Shown here: positions 50,001 to 61,800 of the stretch, one piece after another
How the letters are laid out: each line of letters begins with the position of its first letter
Numbering within the stretch: position 1 is the first letter of the stretch
Assembly (NCBI GenBank): GCA_026874595.1
Contig: CM049307.1
Coordinates: 30,295,079 to 30,359,078, forward strand
Length of the DNA stretch: 64,000 bases
Source of the DNA: Sipunculus nudus
Lineage: Eukaryota; Annelida; Sipuncula; Golfingiida; Sipunculidae
Direction: 5' to 3'
The notes under the pieces: generated by a model
Told to the model about the DNA's origin: nothing
Databases searched by the model: none
What the model saw: only the letters and a program-made list of their open reading frames with translations
Program-made: the position numbers and the translations under genes

Positions 50001-51144
50001 GTGTATAATGAGTGATATTCGGATTTGGTATCGATCGTACAGTTCATTTAGCGTTTCTGATGAAATATGACAATTTTGGAATAAGTCTGTTGGGTAAACA
50101 GAGGTTCATGCAAAACAATAAGAAAATTACGACCGTTCGTACAACCACTCAAGTTGATAGTCAGCTCATGTGGGCGCAACAACAGACCATGTTATTACGA
50201 TAGGAGAGATTCGTTGCCAGTTAACCGAGACGGGAAAAGTGACTTGACAACCCCCGCATAGAGTTAGAGGTGCCTTTACCGTAAGGTCAAAACACTACTG
50301 TAAAGAGTGCATGTAAACCTAAATGGAAATGAGACTAACTACATAGACTTCTTAAGACAATAAGAACAGCGATCAGTCATCTACACAGCGTGAACCTACT
50401 ACTTCACAGCGGTAAACAATGCAAACGTCAAATGTGACGTCATATATTGCCTGATCGTATCGAATATCTGTCCAAAGCGAATACATGTACCTTGATATAA
50501 TTCATAAAAAAACCGCCTCACACCGCGTCTTTTTCCCAGTGGTCATGCGGGGCGTTATTCCGACGCGGATCCCACATGTATACTTACTTTTTGCCTGGTG
50601 CCTTCGGGACATAGATTTATATACAACAGACATCCAAATATTGTGTGCACATAACATGGTATACTCAAACACAGGCTCAAACAGCTCTCTAGGTCAACTG
50701 TACTATTTCCAGTGCAAATAAAGCATGACATTTAGTAGACGCCAAGCCGTGTAGTCAAGGACCAATTTCAAAGTAGGGTAGCCTGTACATACTTTGTGGC
50801 ATTTCCAACATTTCTTTGTACTGTTTTAATGTTCTACAAATGAATATTTCTCCATTTTGATGTAAAAATGATATTCAAACAGACGTTATTTCATTGGCTG
50901 AGGGTGCTCCATAGAATGGCTAAAACTTACACTTTGTCAATCAATAATTTTTAATCATAAAAATAAAGCAAGTGAATAATGGACACACATATAAACAGTA
51001 GATCTGTTCTCACCTTTAATGACAATAGATATTGAGAGACCGAAGGGATATACACATGTGGTGAATCTGTTAAAACGTATAGTTACCAGGTGGCGGTGGC
51101 GGCGGCGCCCCGTAGGCCGGGTCTTGAGGTTTACCGTAGTCCAT
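47100..51144 (-). CDS. LITAF-domain membrane-associated protein, copy 2 (four coding exons)
   Basis: Coding exons in transcript order are 51144-51087, 48511-48443, 47722-47572 and 47211-47100 (stop TAA). They total 390 bp and encode 129 aa. Phases are 1, 1 and 2, identical to copy 1, and the last coding exon is also 112 bp. The N-terminus is MDYGKPQDPAYGAPPPPPPP-like and proline-rich, then GGAPPPPPGTVVYTQQ. The LITAF domain has CPHCQAEITTTTVYQSGTMT, WISAGVICLVG, GCWLGCCLIPFC and KDVIHMCPSCHQQ. Family role: zinc-bearing, membrane-inserted adaptor of endosomes and lysosomes. PPxY and PTAP motifs are not seen. An acceptor (TTTATTGCAG) 32 bases before the ATG indicates a non-coding upstream exon above 51177. 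Introns are much shorter than in copy 1 and show no obvious similarity to it. Confidence 0.92.
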
Positions 51145-51733
51145 TCTGGTTTATCTTGGGCTCTACTGACGATGATCTGCAATAAACAGCAACGTGACAC
51201 CTCTAAAACCCAGGCATGTACGAATATAGATATAAATATGTTACTGTAATTTTATATTTTATCGGGCGAGGATCGCAGTACAGACTTGGAGAGGTCTATG
51301 GAGCTGACCGTGTATCCAAAAACGAATAACAAATGGAATCCCATACCTTAAGGCCAAGCAATGAGGCATGTCCTCTGCCCTTACATGGCACAACCCTAAT
51401 GTTGGTGCTGAACAAAGTTTAATTTTCGTTTCACGTAGACCCTCTCCACTTGACAACTTTCTTTTACTAAAGCAGGGGCGTCAATATAGGGGGGATGGGG
51501 GGTATATATACCCCCCACTTTTTGGCAAGGGGGGGGATGGTCAATGTAATCATCCCCCCCCCCCACTTTTCAGAGAATAATATTATAATATTGCAAATAA
51601 AATATATTAATAAATAGAATTAAAGACGTTGGATCTATTTACTAAATAATGTTATATCTAAACCTTGCTTAGAATTCACAAAATAACTTATTTTCTACAA
51701 CATTATAATTATTTAAAATATTACGTATATATA

Positions 51734-51736
<3 letters not shown>

Positions 51737-51774
<38 letters not shown>
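51737..51774. repeat. (AT)n microsatellite
   Basis: TA dinucleotide run inside a low-complexity region that also contains poly(C) and TGTG tracts. Confidence 0.9.
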
Positions 51775-51776
<2 letters not shown>

Positions 51777-52129
51777 TGAATATGTCACTCAGACATGCTG
51801 AAAAGGGTATATATATATGTGTGTGTGTATATGCATATACAAAATCATCCCCCCCACCCTGGAAGAAAAATTGACGCCACTGTACTAAAGTAGTTTTGTC
51901 CGCGTGTGTGTGATCACTGCACGGAGTCTGTTCGCTAGATTTTATTCGAAGCAATAATCCTCTCACTTATTTGAACAAGGGACCTGTGAGCCACGGCGCT
52001 CAGCTAAAACCGATAATGAGAATACTTTTATAACGTCCAGAGCAAATCCCAATCAGGAATGTAACCAGTCCAAACACTGATCACGATGTGGTCCAGTCAA
52101 AATCCTGACTGTAATTTGACATAATACTG

Positions 52130-52900
52130 AAAAATGCCTTCTTCCCTGTGACCTTGAACTTTGACCTCATGACTCCAAAATTAATAGGGGTCTGACTTTA
52201 TTGGTGGGCCATATATAAATCAAGTTTGAAACCAATATGTTTATCCAAAGAATGGAGTTATCACTCAGAAACAAATATATCGACAGATGGCCACCATGGC
52301 CATGACCTTTAACCTAGTGACCCCCAAATCAACGAGGTTCATTTCCTAATTGCAGGTCACCTATATGTGTTAGATGGAAGGTCTGGGATGAAAAATATGG
52401 CTTAAAGTACATCCACAGTCTTTATAAACAAGTTGGTTTTGCGACCTTAACCTTTGACCATAGGGGTCTTATATTGTTGGTGGGTCATATTTGTCAAGTT
52501 TGAAACAAATATGTCTTTCAAAACTAGAGTTACCATCCGGAAACAAATATGCAGTCAGATGGCCCCTGTGACTTTGACCTTTTACCTTGTGACCCCAATA
52601 TCGATCAGAATCTTTCCCTATTGGCAAGTCAGCTATATGTGCAAGATGGAAGGTTTTGGATGAGGGTTTGGCTAAAAATGCATCCACAATCTTTCTTAAC
52701 ACGTTCCATGGGTTGGTGACCTTGACTTTTGAACTCTTGACCCCAATATCTATAAAGTCTTGCAACAGAGGTGGGCCATATACAGGTCAAATTTGTAATC
52801 CGTGTAAAACCAAACTGGAGTTATCACCGGAAAACATAATGTCCCACGTACAGAGAGACGAACAGACGGACACATGTATACAGGGTGATTACTATAGGTC
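52130..52900 (+). repeat. Tandem array of units of about 145 bp ('tgaccttgacctttgacc' type)
   Basis: Variants of gaccttgaactttgacctcatgac recur near 52147, 52296, 52440, 52566 and 52714, each followed by ccccaa-at-aat/cga and gg.tc text and then gtgggcca-at--a-ggtcaa. The array ends in a gacgaacagacggacac segment. Such repeats are familiar from bivalve genomes. Translated frames across it are not genes. Confidence 0.8.
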
Positions 52901-53039
52901 ATCCGCTTACTCAGGCGGGGCCCTAATAACAGAAAAGGTTTCAGGACACAAAAAGAAAGAACAGTTGCAAATTTGACATTTTCATTATTATTTGGCATTC
53001 TCAAAATAAAGGAAAAAATCGTAAAAAATAAAAAAATAT

Positions 53040-53515
53040 AAGTTGCCGCCACCAGTCTTCGGGAACTTAAGAAACCAGTTATAATCAATATACACGTGAG
53101 GTTTCAAGGCACTGTATGAAACTTAAATTGAGAAACGGACTCGATTGCTCAAAAACAGGGGTAAATCGTAAAAATTAGAAAAAAAGTGCCGCCACCAGTT
53201 TTTGGGAACTTACATACCTAGTCATGAACAATGTTTTAAGCCAAAATTCGGAGCAATCCATGCATAAATTATCAAAATATTGGAGGTTTTGAATCAAATT
53301 TCAATTATTCTGTGGGGTATTCACGAGCCCCACTGCTCGGAGGATTTAGGTCACAGTGGCCTAATTTCAGGTTTTCAATGAGGATATTTCATGGACCTCT
53401 CTGGATATTCAGTTATAGGTTTCTAGTTCCAATGGTATCAAGACGTGCCAGTCTAACAGACAGACAGACAGACAGGCGGACAGACGGACGGACGACGGAC
53501 GCTGTCCGATCACAA
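53040..53515 (+). repeat. Repeat pair and (CAGA/CGGA)n tail
   Basis: gccgccaccagt.tt.gggaactta occurs near 53046 and 53190 (about 144 bp apart), and the block ends in a cagacagacagacaggcggacagacgg tract at 53458-53500. The gccaccagt core relates it to the GGTGGCGCCACC family. Confidence 0.65.
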
Positions 53516-55067
53516 TAGAAAATCATATAATCATCATATAATCATAAAATCATCATATAAAATGTTTTTCTTGAAAGGTTAATGATGTAGTACCTCATTG
53601 ACGAAGAAACAATACTATCAACATCTGAGTAAAGTACTTTGTCACCAAATGTTGACTGACACAAAATGTCAAATGTTGACACAAATTGCTTCTACAAAAA
53701 GAAATTTTGTTTGAAGTAAGTAATGCACATTTTGTTTTCAAATTTGACAGAAAAGTGGGTTCAACTGAGTTATTCAAATACTGGTGCCGTTGGCCAGGAT
53801 ATTCATTGTCAGATCGGCCGATTTATGAAGTACCCCATCTTTTTTTCTCGAATTAAACACAAAATGTTATTTTCGTAATCGAAGAACAGTTTGAAATAGT
53901 TACCTTGACTTCAAATCTACGATAATATTGGATCATTGTGACCACCATAATGTTTGAAGTACTGCGGAATTCTCACACAAATTTTCCTTACAAATTCAAT
54001 AGAAAAGCTGTTTCCACCACATTCTTGGACAAGTTCCAAACTGGAGCCCATGACCTTGATCTATATTTTCCCCTCAGATTTTGGGAAGGGCGCCCATGGG
54101 ACATGTAAAAACATAGCTACATTTAATACTACAGTTTCATTCAGAATTAAATGGTGATTAAGAGAATATTAAATGATAATGACTCAACCATGACATTAAA
54201 AGATCTCTGTATCCAATGACCCTGGTCGCCTGACCTCCAATTGCTTTATAGTTGTCCTCTATATATAGGTCTCATTTTATGCTTGCACGGGAAGGCTTGA
54301 CAAGTTTTCCTAGAATAGTTTGGTATAGCCTGCATTCTTTATCGATGGAGAGTACAAACATTATCGCAAACACTGTCACTGGGAAATGTTGGACCAAAAT
54401 GAAGGCACAATAAGCACGGAGCTCAGAGGCGATCACATAAACAAAAACTAACCTATAACTGTTGTCCTTGCGTCGTCACGCCGAATACTTTGCTAGCTGG
54501 CTCAAGCGTGCCTTAATGTATTTTGGCAAAATAATGGTGCCCAAAACACGAACACTGAAAGACACGAACCAATAAAGCAAACATGTCCGTTAATGTAATA
54601 TGTCTGTTGTTCCCTCGTGTACCTGGTGTCCTGTGTAACACCTCTGTGAACCGGCTACGTCACGTTGAATTCTATGTATACCGGATCTCAGTGAAGTGAT
54701 CCCTCAGTTTACCACTTGGTGTTGATAATCAGGCTGCTTACGTCATTACTTGATCACCATGAACACAGCACGCAAAACTTCCTTTTTCCATGACGAACTA
54801 TTCAAGAGTGGAACCTACAGATTATCCCTATTAAATTAGTGTGAAAAAGCCACATACAGAACAGGGTATATATTAAGAAAATTTTAGATCCGCTCAAACC
54901 CGTAATCAAGCCTTCCCCGGCAGCATACAACAAGGCCTGTGGGGTCCACCTACTAAGTAGGATCAGGGTCAACAGAGGCAGAGGGAATTTTATTTTTTAA
55001 ACCTCGAGTTTGAATATTACGAGTGAATTATGAATGAATGTATGTATCAATGTTTGTTAACTTGGAG

Positions 55068-55196
55068 CGTGGTGGCATAATGGCAAAGGTGCCAGACTTG
55101 AGATCAAGCTGTCATGGGTTCGAATAGCACAGCCTGAATTTTTTTTGCAAGATTTAAGCCAAAAAGTGTGCTTATGTCTACCATAACATTACAAAG

Positions 55197-55200
<4 letters not shown>
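55068..55200 (+). repeat. tRNA-derived SINE-like element
   Basis: The head resembles a tRNA: an A-box-like tggcataatggca and a B-box-like gggttcgaatagc, about 50 bases apart. The acceptor-stem 3' half is missing, so this is not an intact tRNA gene. A (TA)n tract follows immediately, as often seen at SINE 3' ends. Confidence 0.5.

Positions 55201-55256
<56 letters not shown>
55199..55256. repeat. (AT)n microsatellite
   Basis: Uninterrupted TA run after the SINE-like segment. Confidence 0.95.
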
Positions 55257-55257
<1 letters not shown>

Positions 55258-55375
55258 AAATATTCAGGTTAGTATATTGCACATGCACTATCATCTTATC
55301 AGTCAGGCATTCATTCAGTTTTATCATTGAAACATATGTACACAAGGGGTGAGCTGTTTCATCAAGAGATTCACG

Positions 55376-55560
55376 CGACTACATAGCGACACGGTGACGC
55401 AGTGGTTACCTTTATTCTGGAGCGCGTTTGTATATAATCCACTCTGGCAGCTCTGGGTTTCCTGGATAATTCAACGTTGAACACTCGCAGAAACTAACCC
55501 CAGACACGACTGTGTGTTAAACAATGTCATGAAAGATCCAGTGACCGCGAGAGGTCAATC
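55376..55560 (+). repeat. Possible second SINE-like segment
   Basis: Contains ggtgacgcagtggttacc, similar to an A-box region of tRNA-derived SINEs in molluscs. No convincing B box is seen. Confidence 0.3.
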
Positions 55561-58500
55561 ACGCTGACTGGAACGTCCAGTGAATAAAATTATAACAAAC
55601 AACCCCCTGGTCTAATTCACAAACCTACCTGTCTATGGAAATGTTCCAACCTCACCTTAACCCAATTATTGAGCCACCTCCCTGGTGTATGTTTACACTG
55701 CCACTTGCCGACGTCAGATATTAGCAACAAACGTTGGTGGTCCATACCTATAGGGGGAGCATTGGAGAAAATATTTCACGCAGGTTTTGGCTGTCGCAAA
55801 TACAAACACTAAACATGTTGAGTAATGTCGAGTGAATTTCCCTGGCCGTAAGAACAAATAAACATTGATCCAATTATTCTTGCGAAATGAATATTTCGAT
55901 CCGGTGGCCATTTTTAAAGCGTAAATACCATGTAAGCAATTGTTAAAACTATATGGTATAATTCAGTTATTGGAATTAATTTTTTTTGACCGCGTGTCAC
56001 AGATGTTTAATAACTTCTCCAATCGGGTCTGCCCATAAATAAAGCATCTAATCTGAACGGATCTTTTTATCGCTATTTTATGATGGTCCCTTTTTTGCAT
56101 AGTCAAAACTTATACTCAATCAACAATAAAATAAGGTGGTTCATAGATTTATTAATCAACTACAGTATTTTGATTATTGACATTGTATTCATAATAGTGC
56201 TATAATCACTTACCATATGTCAGCAGTAGCCACTCTTGTTTTATATAATGTAACAAAAACTGCTGATATATTGACCATGAATCATCATCTAGATCTGTCA
56301 ATACAGTTATGAATATTTACTCGATAGCCGTGTTCAAATATATCTTGTATATTGTAAACACAGACAAACAAACAGACAGACGAGGGTGAAACAAAAGCTT
56401 GCGTAGGTTTTCAAAGGAGATTAATGCCGTGCAGTTGCACACGAAGATTCGGCCATTGTGCCTTTCTATATAAAAAGAGTACAACCATGAAATATTTACT
56501 GGTTTAGCGCTCAGTGGGATAGAGGAATGTCTATAAGATTAATTAATAACTGTTTAAGTCAATATTGTAGTAACTTTCTTGTACAAGCGTCTGTGTTCTT
56601 TGGCCAGAAATGACGGGTTGTGTAATCGGCATTGCCGGTTTGCTCGGGATAAACAGGTGGCACTTCCATTGTATGGGACCGACGGTTTATCCAGGAATTC
56701 AGTAAAGTTGCGTATAATTATGATACAAAACACAGAGGTCTGGCAGGATGAATGAGTAGTCCTATACCACAAAGACATCAGTGTCTGACTTGATTATGTT
56801 AGCATTCTCTGTCACCAATCCGCTGGAAGAACTTCAAGGTAAAGCAAACAAAATGGCCATACACATATGAGGACTATTAACGCAGGATATGGAGGAACTT
56901 TTACGTCAGAAAAAGCATACATTGAATTTCTGTTCATGTCTTAGCAGATGTGTCTATAGCCATTCGGAAACAAGCCAGTGGAGGATGTGCATGGTTCGGG
57001 CAAGGCTCAGTCCGAGTTTTGCCAGAACCATGCACCGTTCGAGTGGAATCCGGTTGATTATACTGGAGAGATAACACGACAAAGCGGTACGTCACATGCA
57101 ACTAAGTTCATTTATGTACATTTACGGAAACCACATCGATTATTAACCAAGATTCATAAAACTCGTGGCCCTATATAATCCCTCGCGGTTTTTTAGTAGT
57201 GTTCTTATCTCCGGCATCAACAACTGACACGAAATCTCGTCATTGGGAAGTCGTTAATGCGCATGCGCTGTGGAAACCCCTAAAAAATGTAAATGAAAGG
57301 GCAAGTCAGCCTCATGATACCTAATTTGACGGTTGTATTTCTTGCATTTCCATACTTGGCCAAATTACTTTTTCGAGGGAGGCGTACATTTTCCTGAAAG
57401 TATTTAATAATCATTTATTCCTGAGCATATCGTTTGATACATTAATTTTTTTCTGAATCACCTCAAGGGTACTTTAAGGCTTAAACGTATTGTGTCAGAA
57501 AGGTGACTGTATCGTTTGTACTTCACCTTTTTTAAAGAAAAGAATTTCCTTTTGCTATAAAATTGTGACATCAGCTTTGTTTGGGGTAAAACCTCCATCA
57601 CCTTATTTCTCCACTCTGACTGCACCTCGAAAGTTTTCAGCATGAGCAAAATATTCAGGCCTGACACATGATTCGGCCCGAATATTTGGCATGCACTCAG
57701 AATATTAAGAATGCATTTCGAATATCAAGGAATATACAAATAATTTTTTCTTAAAACGGCATTCTGGCTCATTCTGCGTCTTGTGACGGGGGTTTTACAT
57801 CGGGATAAACACCGGGAACATGTAACACATCGGGTGACATCGAAAAGACATCGGGACAACACTTCGGGACCGATCAGAATGACATCGGTGTGTGACGTGT
57901 GAGCTAGCGAGATCGGAAATTAACGTGTACATGTGAAAATTGTTGAAGGAAAATAATAAGTTAACATATCTACTACATATCTTAGACATCTGGATCTACA
58001 CTTGTGAATTTTAACCTGACTTTGTTTATCCTGTGTGATAATTATGAATTGTTTGATCATTATTTACTTTGGAATACAATATGTCAACAAAACGTTGAAA
58101 TGTAAAAGCCTGAACAATCCCAATATAATTGAATATAAATGAAGTCGTAATGTAGCGGCACATGTGATGATGAAACGCAACATGCTATGACGCATTTAAA
58201 AGAAAAAAGACCTAAGGTTCACTGAGATCTGTCTGGGTTGTAACTGGCAGCTTTAAGTTGGTGATGTGTGGTATCTATTTACTGTATAAACTACAAACAC
58301 CTACCACCTTGTTGATATATTAAATCCTGTAACGTTCTCAAGTTTTACTTATAAATATATTATAATTGCAATTTAGTTGATTTTCATTAAGCACTGTATA
58401 TGAATTGCAGTATATTCTAATACTTCTTTTTCAGTATTCACTTGAAACAGGTCAAAATTTCCGGTCATACAGCTTCCTTCACAATGGGTTGTATCGCTGA

Positions 58501-58959
58501 TTATGGGGGGTCTGTGTCTTACATTTGGATTTATTCGTTTTAAGTCTTTTTTTTTGACAGGCCCCTGTGGGGGAAGCGTCTACGTACGGGACTGTACATC
58601 ACCAATTTTAACATGTGATTAGTCGCGTAAAATCATCAAATTCAGGCCTCTCAATAGGCCACTGCACAGGAGCCTATGCAATACACTACAGCATAAAAGC
58701 ATCCATTTATTTTTTTATTTTCTTACGTAAAATTAACGAACATTCCCGAAATTTAATCATGTATTAACAAGTGGCCCATGGGTCCTGGCGACATGTAGAC
58801 AATACACAAGTACAATTAAGAAAATGTAGGTTGCATCATAGTCTGACTCTCAAATTAGAAGATTCTAGGTCCAGTGGTTGCAAACTATGCCCTGTTAACA
58901 GATAACTGCATCTTTAAAGGTCTCAAAAATAGAGAAAAAATGCCAAAAAAAAATGAAAA

Positions 58960-59035
58960 AAAATAATAAAGGTGGCGCCACCAGTCTGCAGGAATTGATG
59001 AAACACTCCATGATCAATATGCATGCAAACAATCA
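58960..59035 (+). repeat. Single repeat unit with GGTGGCGCCACC
   Basis: A lone copy of the 12-bp palindrome at 58971-58982, followed by agtctgcaggaattgatgaa and atcaatatgcatg text similar to the unit at 53046. It is a dispersed member of the palindrome-repeat family. Another palindrome is at 59912-59923. Confidence 0.6.
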
Positions 59036-59122
59036 TGGTGGTCTGTGCATTAGTTGGCTGAGAACAGTAATGACGTCATAATAGACATTACGTGCAAACG
59101 AGGCACCCATAATCTCAGTTGG

Positions 59123-59365
59123 CTGGTACCCCGCTCTATTATGGCCCTCAGCCATTCATAGAGACGGGCGCACAACGCCATCTTCAGTACTCCCTGTTGC
59201 AAATCCTGGCCTTCCGGTTGAATGGTTCCAACTCCAACATGCACGATCATGCCGGTTGTCATGTACGCTCACGCGGCCTTGGCTAATTACCCGTGAAGAG
59301 TTCATGTAAGATAACTTATACCTTTCTTTTGTCACTTCTTATTAGATAATAGAGCGGGGTACTAG
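59123..59365. mobile_element. Inverted-repeat element (family A), short copy
   Basis: Begins CTGGTACCCCGCTCTATTAT and ends taatagagcggggtactag, an inverse match of about 20 bp. The left 200 bp match the left half of the element at 6388-6920, including gagacgggcgcacaacgcca and ggttccaactcc. Only the extreme right end survives here. There is no coding capacity. Confidence 0.7.
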
Positions 59366-61800
59366 TTAATAAATTTAGGACCAAGTGGGTGGACACTAGT
59401 TTAGCGCTTACTGGTGTTTTTACTGGTACCGACTCATTTTTCTTTATTTAAAGGGGGTAGAACAGTACTTCCGGAGACAAGCTCAATACAACATACGCAA
59501 AGCGGACCTGGCTTAATCGCTTCACGTGTTGTGATCACATCTTTAATTTACATACGTTTCAGCCTGCTGCCACATTGAACGGTTATAATGTAACTTAAAG
59601 ATAAGATTATCGATTCGTTTTCTTTTCTGTTTCATGCGGTGTGTCATCCCGGTCTCACTTGGGCTACGACCAGTCTTTGCTTAGCAACGCTCGTCCCATT
59701 AACCCTGAGCATTTACATTTTTTTTCTATCAAACTTGATTAATGATTATTGATTATACTTTTGCATAATTTTGATTTCAGGGATTCAAACTCTAGAAAGA
59801 CGAATTGATAAAACTACAAATTTGGCAACAACAAAACTGTGTAATCCTTTGATTCCGGAGCACGCGAAACAGTTTGTTTACATTACATTTTAGTCACATA
59901 CACAGACACGCGGTGGCGCCACCTCAAATATTTGACGGGGTACCGGTCTTGAAATTCATACAAGTAAACTAGTGCTCACACAATGATCAAGAGCTGTCAT
60001 CCTGTTTGCAGTGAGGCTTATATTTTTCTCAAAATAGAGCCGCATGCCTTTGTATCAGGTGATGGAAACATCATTGTCACAGCCCAGTGACAGGTGACAT
60101 GTACCGATAGACTGCATGGTGAAATATTAAATTTTCATTGGCTCATCTGTCTTCCAAACAACCATGGCGTAACCCAGTGTATCAAATCGATCAAACAGCC
60201 AGGCATTCCAGTCATAGCTGTGTAATAGAGGTATCTGATGGCCAGCCATTTAGTCGTAAAGGCCTTTGTGCGCTTCTCCGGTATCATTTATATGTTTACT
60301 AGTGTAATTTTCAATACGATTCCATACAACGTACTTTTGTGAAAATTGGTGTGAAAATCACTAACCTATTAATGTATCATGTAAACCCGGTCTTCTTCGC
60401 TGTCTTTGTGTGACTGAGACGACCTCTTTATAGATAAAGCAGTACACGGGCGTGGCAGCTGTATTACTTAGCCGTCTTTCTGGTAATGCTTGGTGGTCGG
60501 CGGTAAATCACGTGATTCTGTTACTTCCTGTAGAGGGACGGACATGCCTTGCGGGACACCGATGGCATAAAGGAAATATTTAGGCGTGCATGCCTATGGT
60601 ATTAAATTTATTTCCAGGGTTTATTTTACATCCAACTCTGATGCCTCATATTTCCATCTCGTACGTCACATGCCTGGCAACATTACTGTATAATGGTTAG
60701 AGTAATTAGTGCAAGGTCGTCGGGTGCTGTCTGGGTGTCACTGCTCCGGTACTCCTGTGCTAAGGCCTCTGACAAAGGTCTTTACCACAAGCATACAATC
60801 TTTACTTTGATGTTAATTGCCACAAGCTGAGGTAGGCTTTAATGTATTTTCTTTACAGATGATAACTGTTTGATTAGATCCTCTTAAATTAAATAAACAT
60901 TCTCGCAAAATTTTACATTCTTGATTTTTATTCTAAATCTTTATAGAAAAATAAGTTTGAGAGTTTAATAACTATTCGAGTGAAGTAACATAAAGCTATA
61001 TACAAGACATTAATATCCGTGGCGTCCACAGTTCTAACGTCTGAATCTCCCCCTCCTCCTCCCCCAAATCTACTGAGCTACTGAGGCTATGATTTTGTCA
61101 GCTATACTATGGCAAAAATGGTCAATGAATAAAACTTTGAATCCATGGAATAATTATTTTAAAATAAAAGTTGCATACAATGTATACGAATGTAGTCCGA
61201 TGACTAAATATTCAGCATAATATGTATATTATTTGAATAAACCTTTTCCATAAAATGCGCAGTCAAATGGCATACAATTAGCACAATATGCTTGATGTTA
61301 ACCATTTTTAAACAGGAAATAATACAACACTTAATTTATTCAATGAATGAATGGCCTGGTATCACGGGGTGCAAACTATATATCACTACTTAACAATTTG
61401 ACAAATTTTAGATGGTAAAAAGTGTGATAATACTGTGGACAGGCGTATGATACATTTATATTAATTTATTAAGCGGCGTGCAAGTCATGTAACATTTTAA
61501 ATAAATGTTATTCTATCAACAAGTGATAGTATTTTCTTTCTGCTGTAACAAGCCATGTGGTGACACTTTATCCACAGTACTGACCCCTGCGATATAAAAA
61601 AAAGTTTGAATAAACTTTTAAAATATTCATTTATTTGAGAAAACTGACACAGCATATTTGAAAATGTAATTGTATTGGTTAAAAATTCAAAATAAGCGTA
61701 GCACATCATGCAAGGGCCTCATGAAAAGACTGCACAAGCAAATTTATACATGAAATACGTCACTGGACAGTTGCTTATACGTATTTTATAAGGATGTCTC

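Larger units (their letters stand above)
51177..61800. other. Intergenic stretch between LITAF copy 2 and the membrane-protein gene
   Basis: Contains C-rich low-complexity near 51500-51570, (AT)n tracts, two repeat arrays (52130-52900 and 53040-53515), tRNA-derived SINE-like segments (55068-55200 and 55376-55560), a family A element and two further GGTGGCGCCACC sites. I see no supported coding exon. Non-coding 5' exons of LITAF copy 2 may lie at its left side. Confidence 0.55.

Noticed and set aside
52454-52976. Overlapping frames on both strands
   Set aside because: They follow the 145-bp tandem repeat and have no protein-family signature.
55068-55140. tRNA gene
   Set aside because: A- and B-box-like sequences are present but the acceptor stem does not close, so a tRNA-derived SINE fits better.
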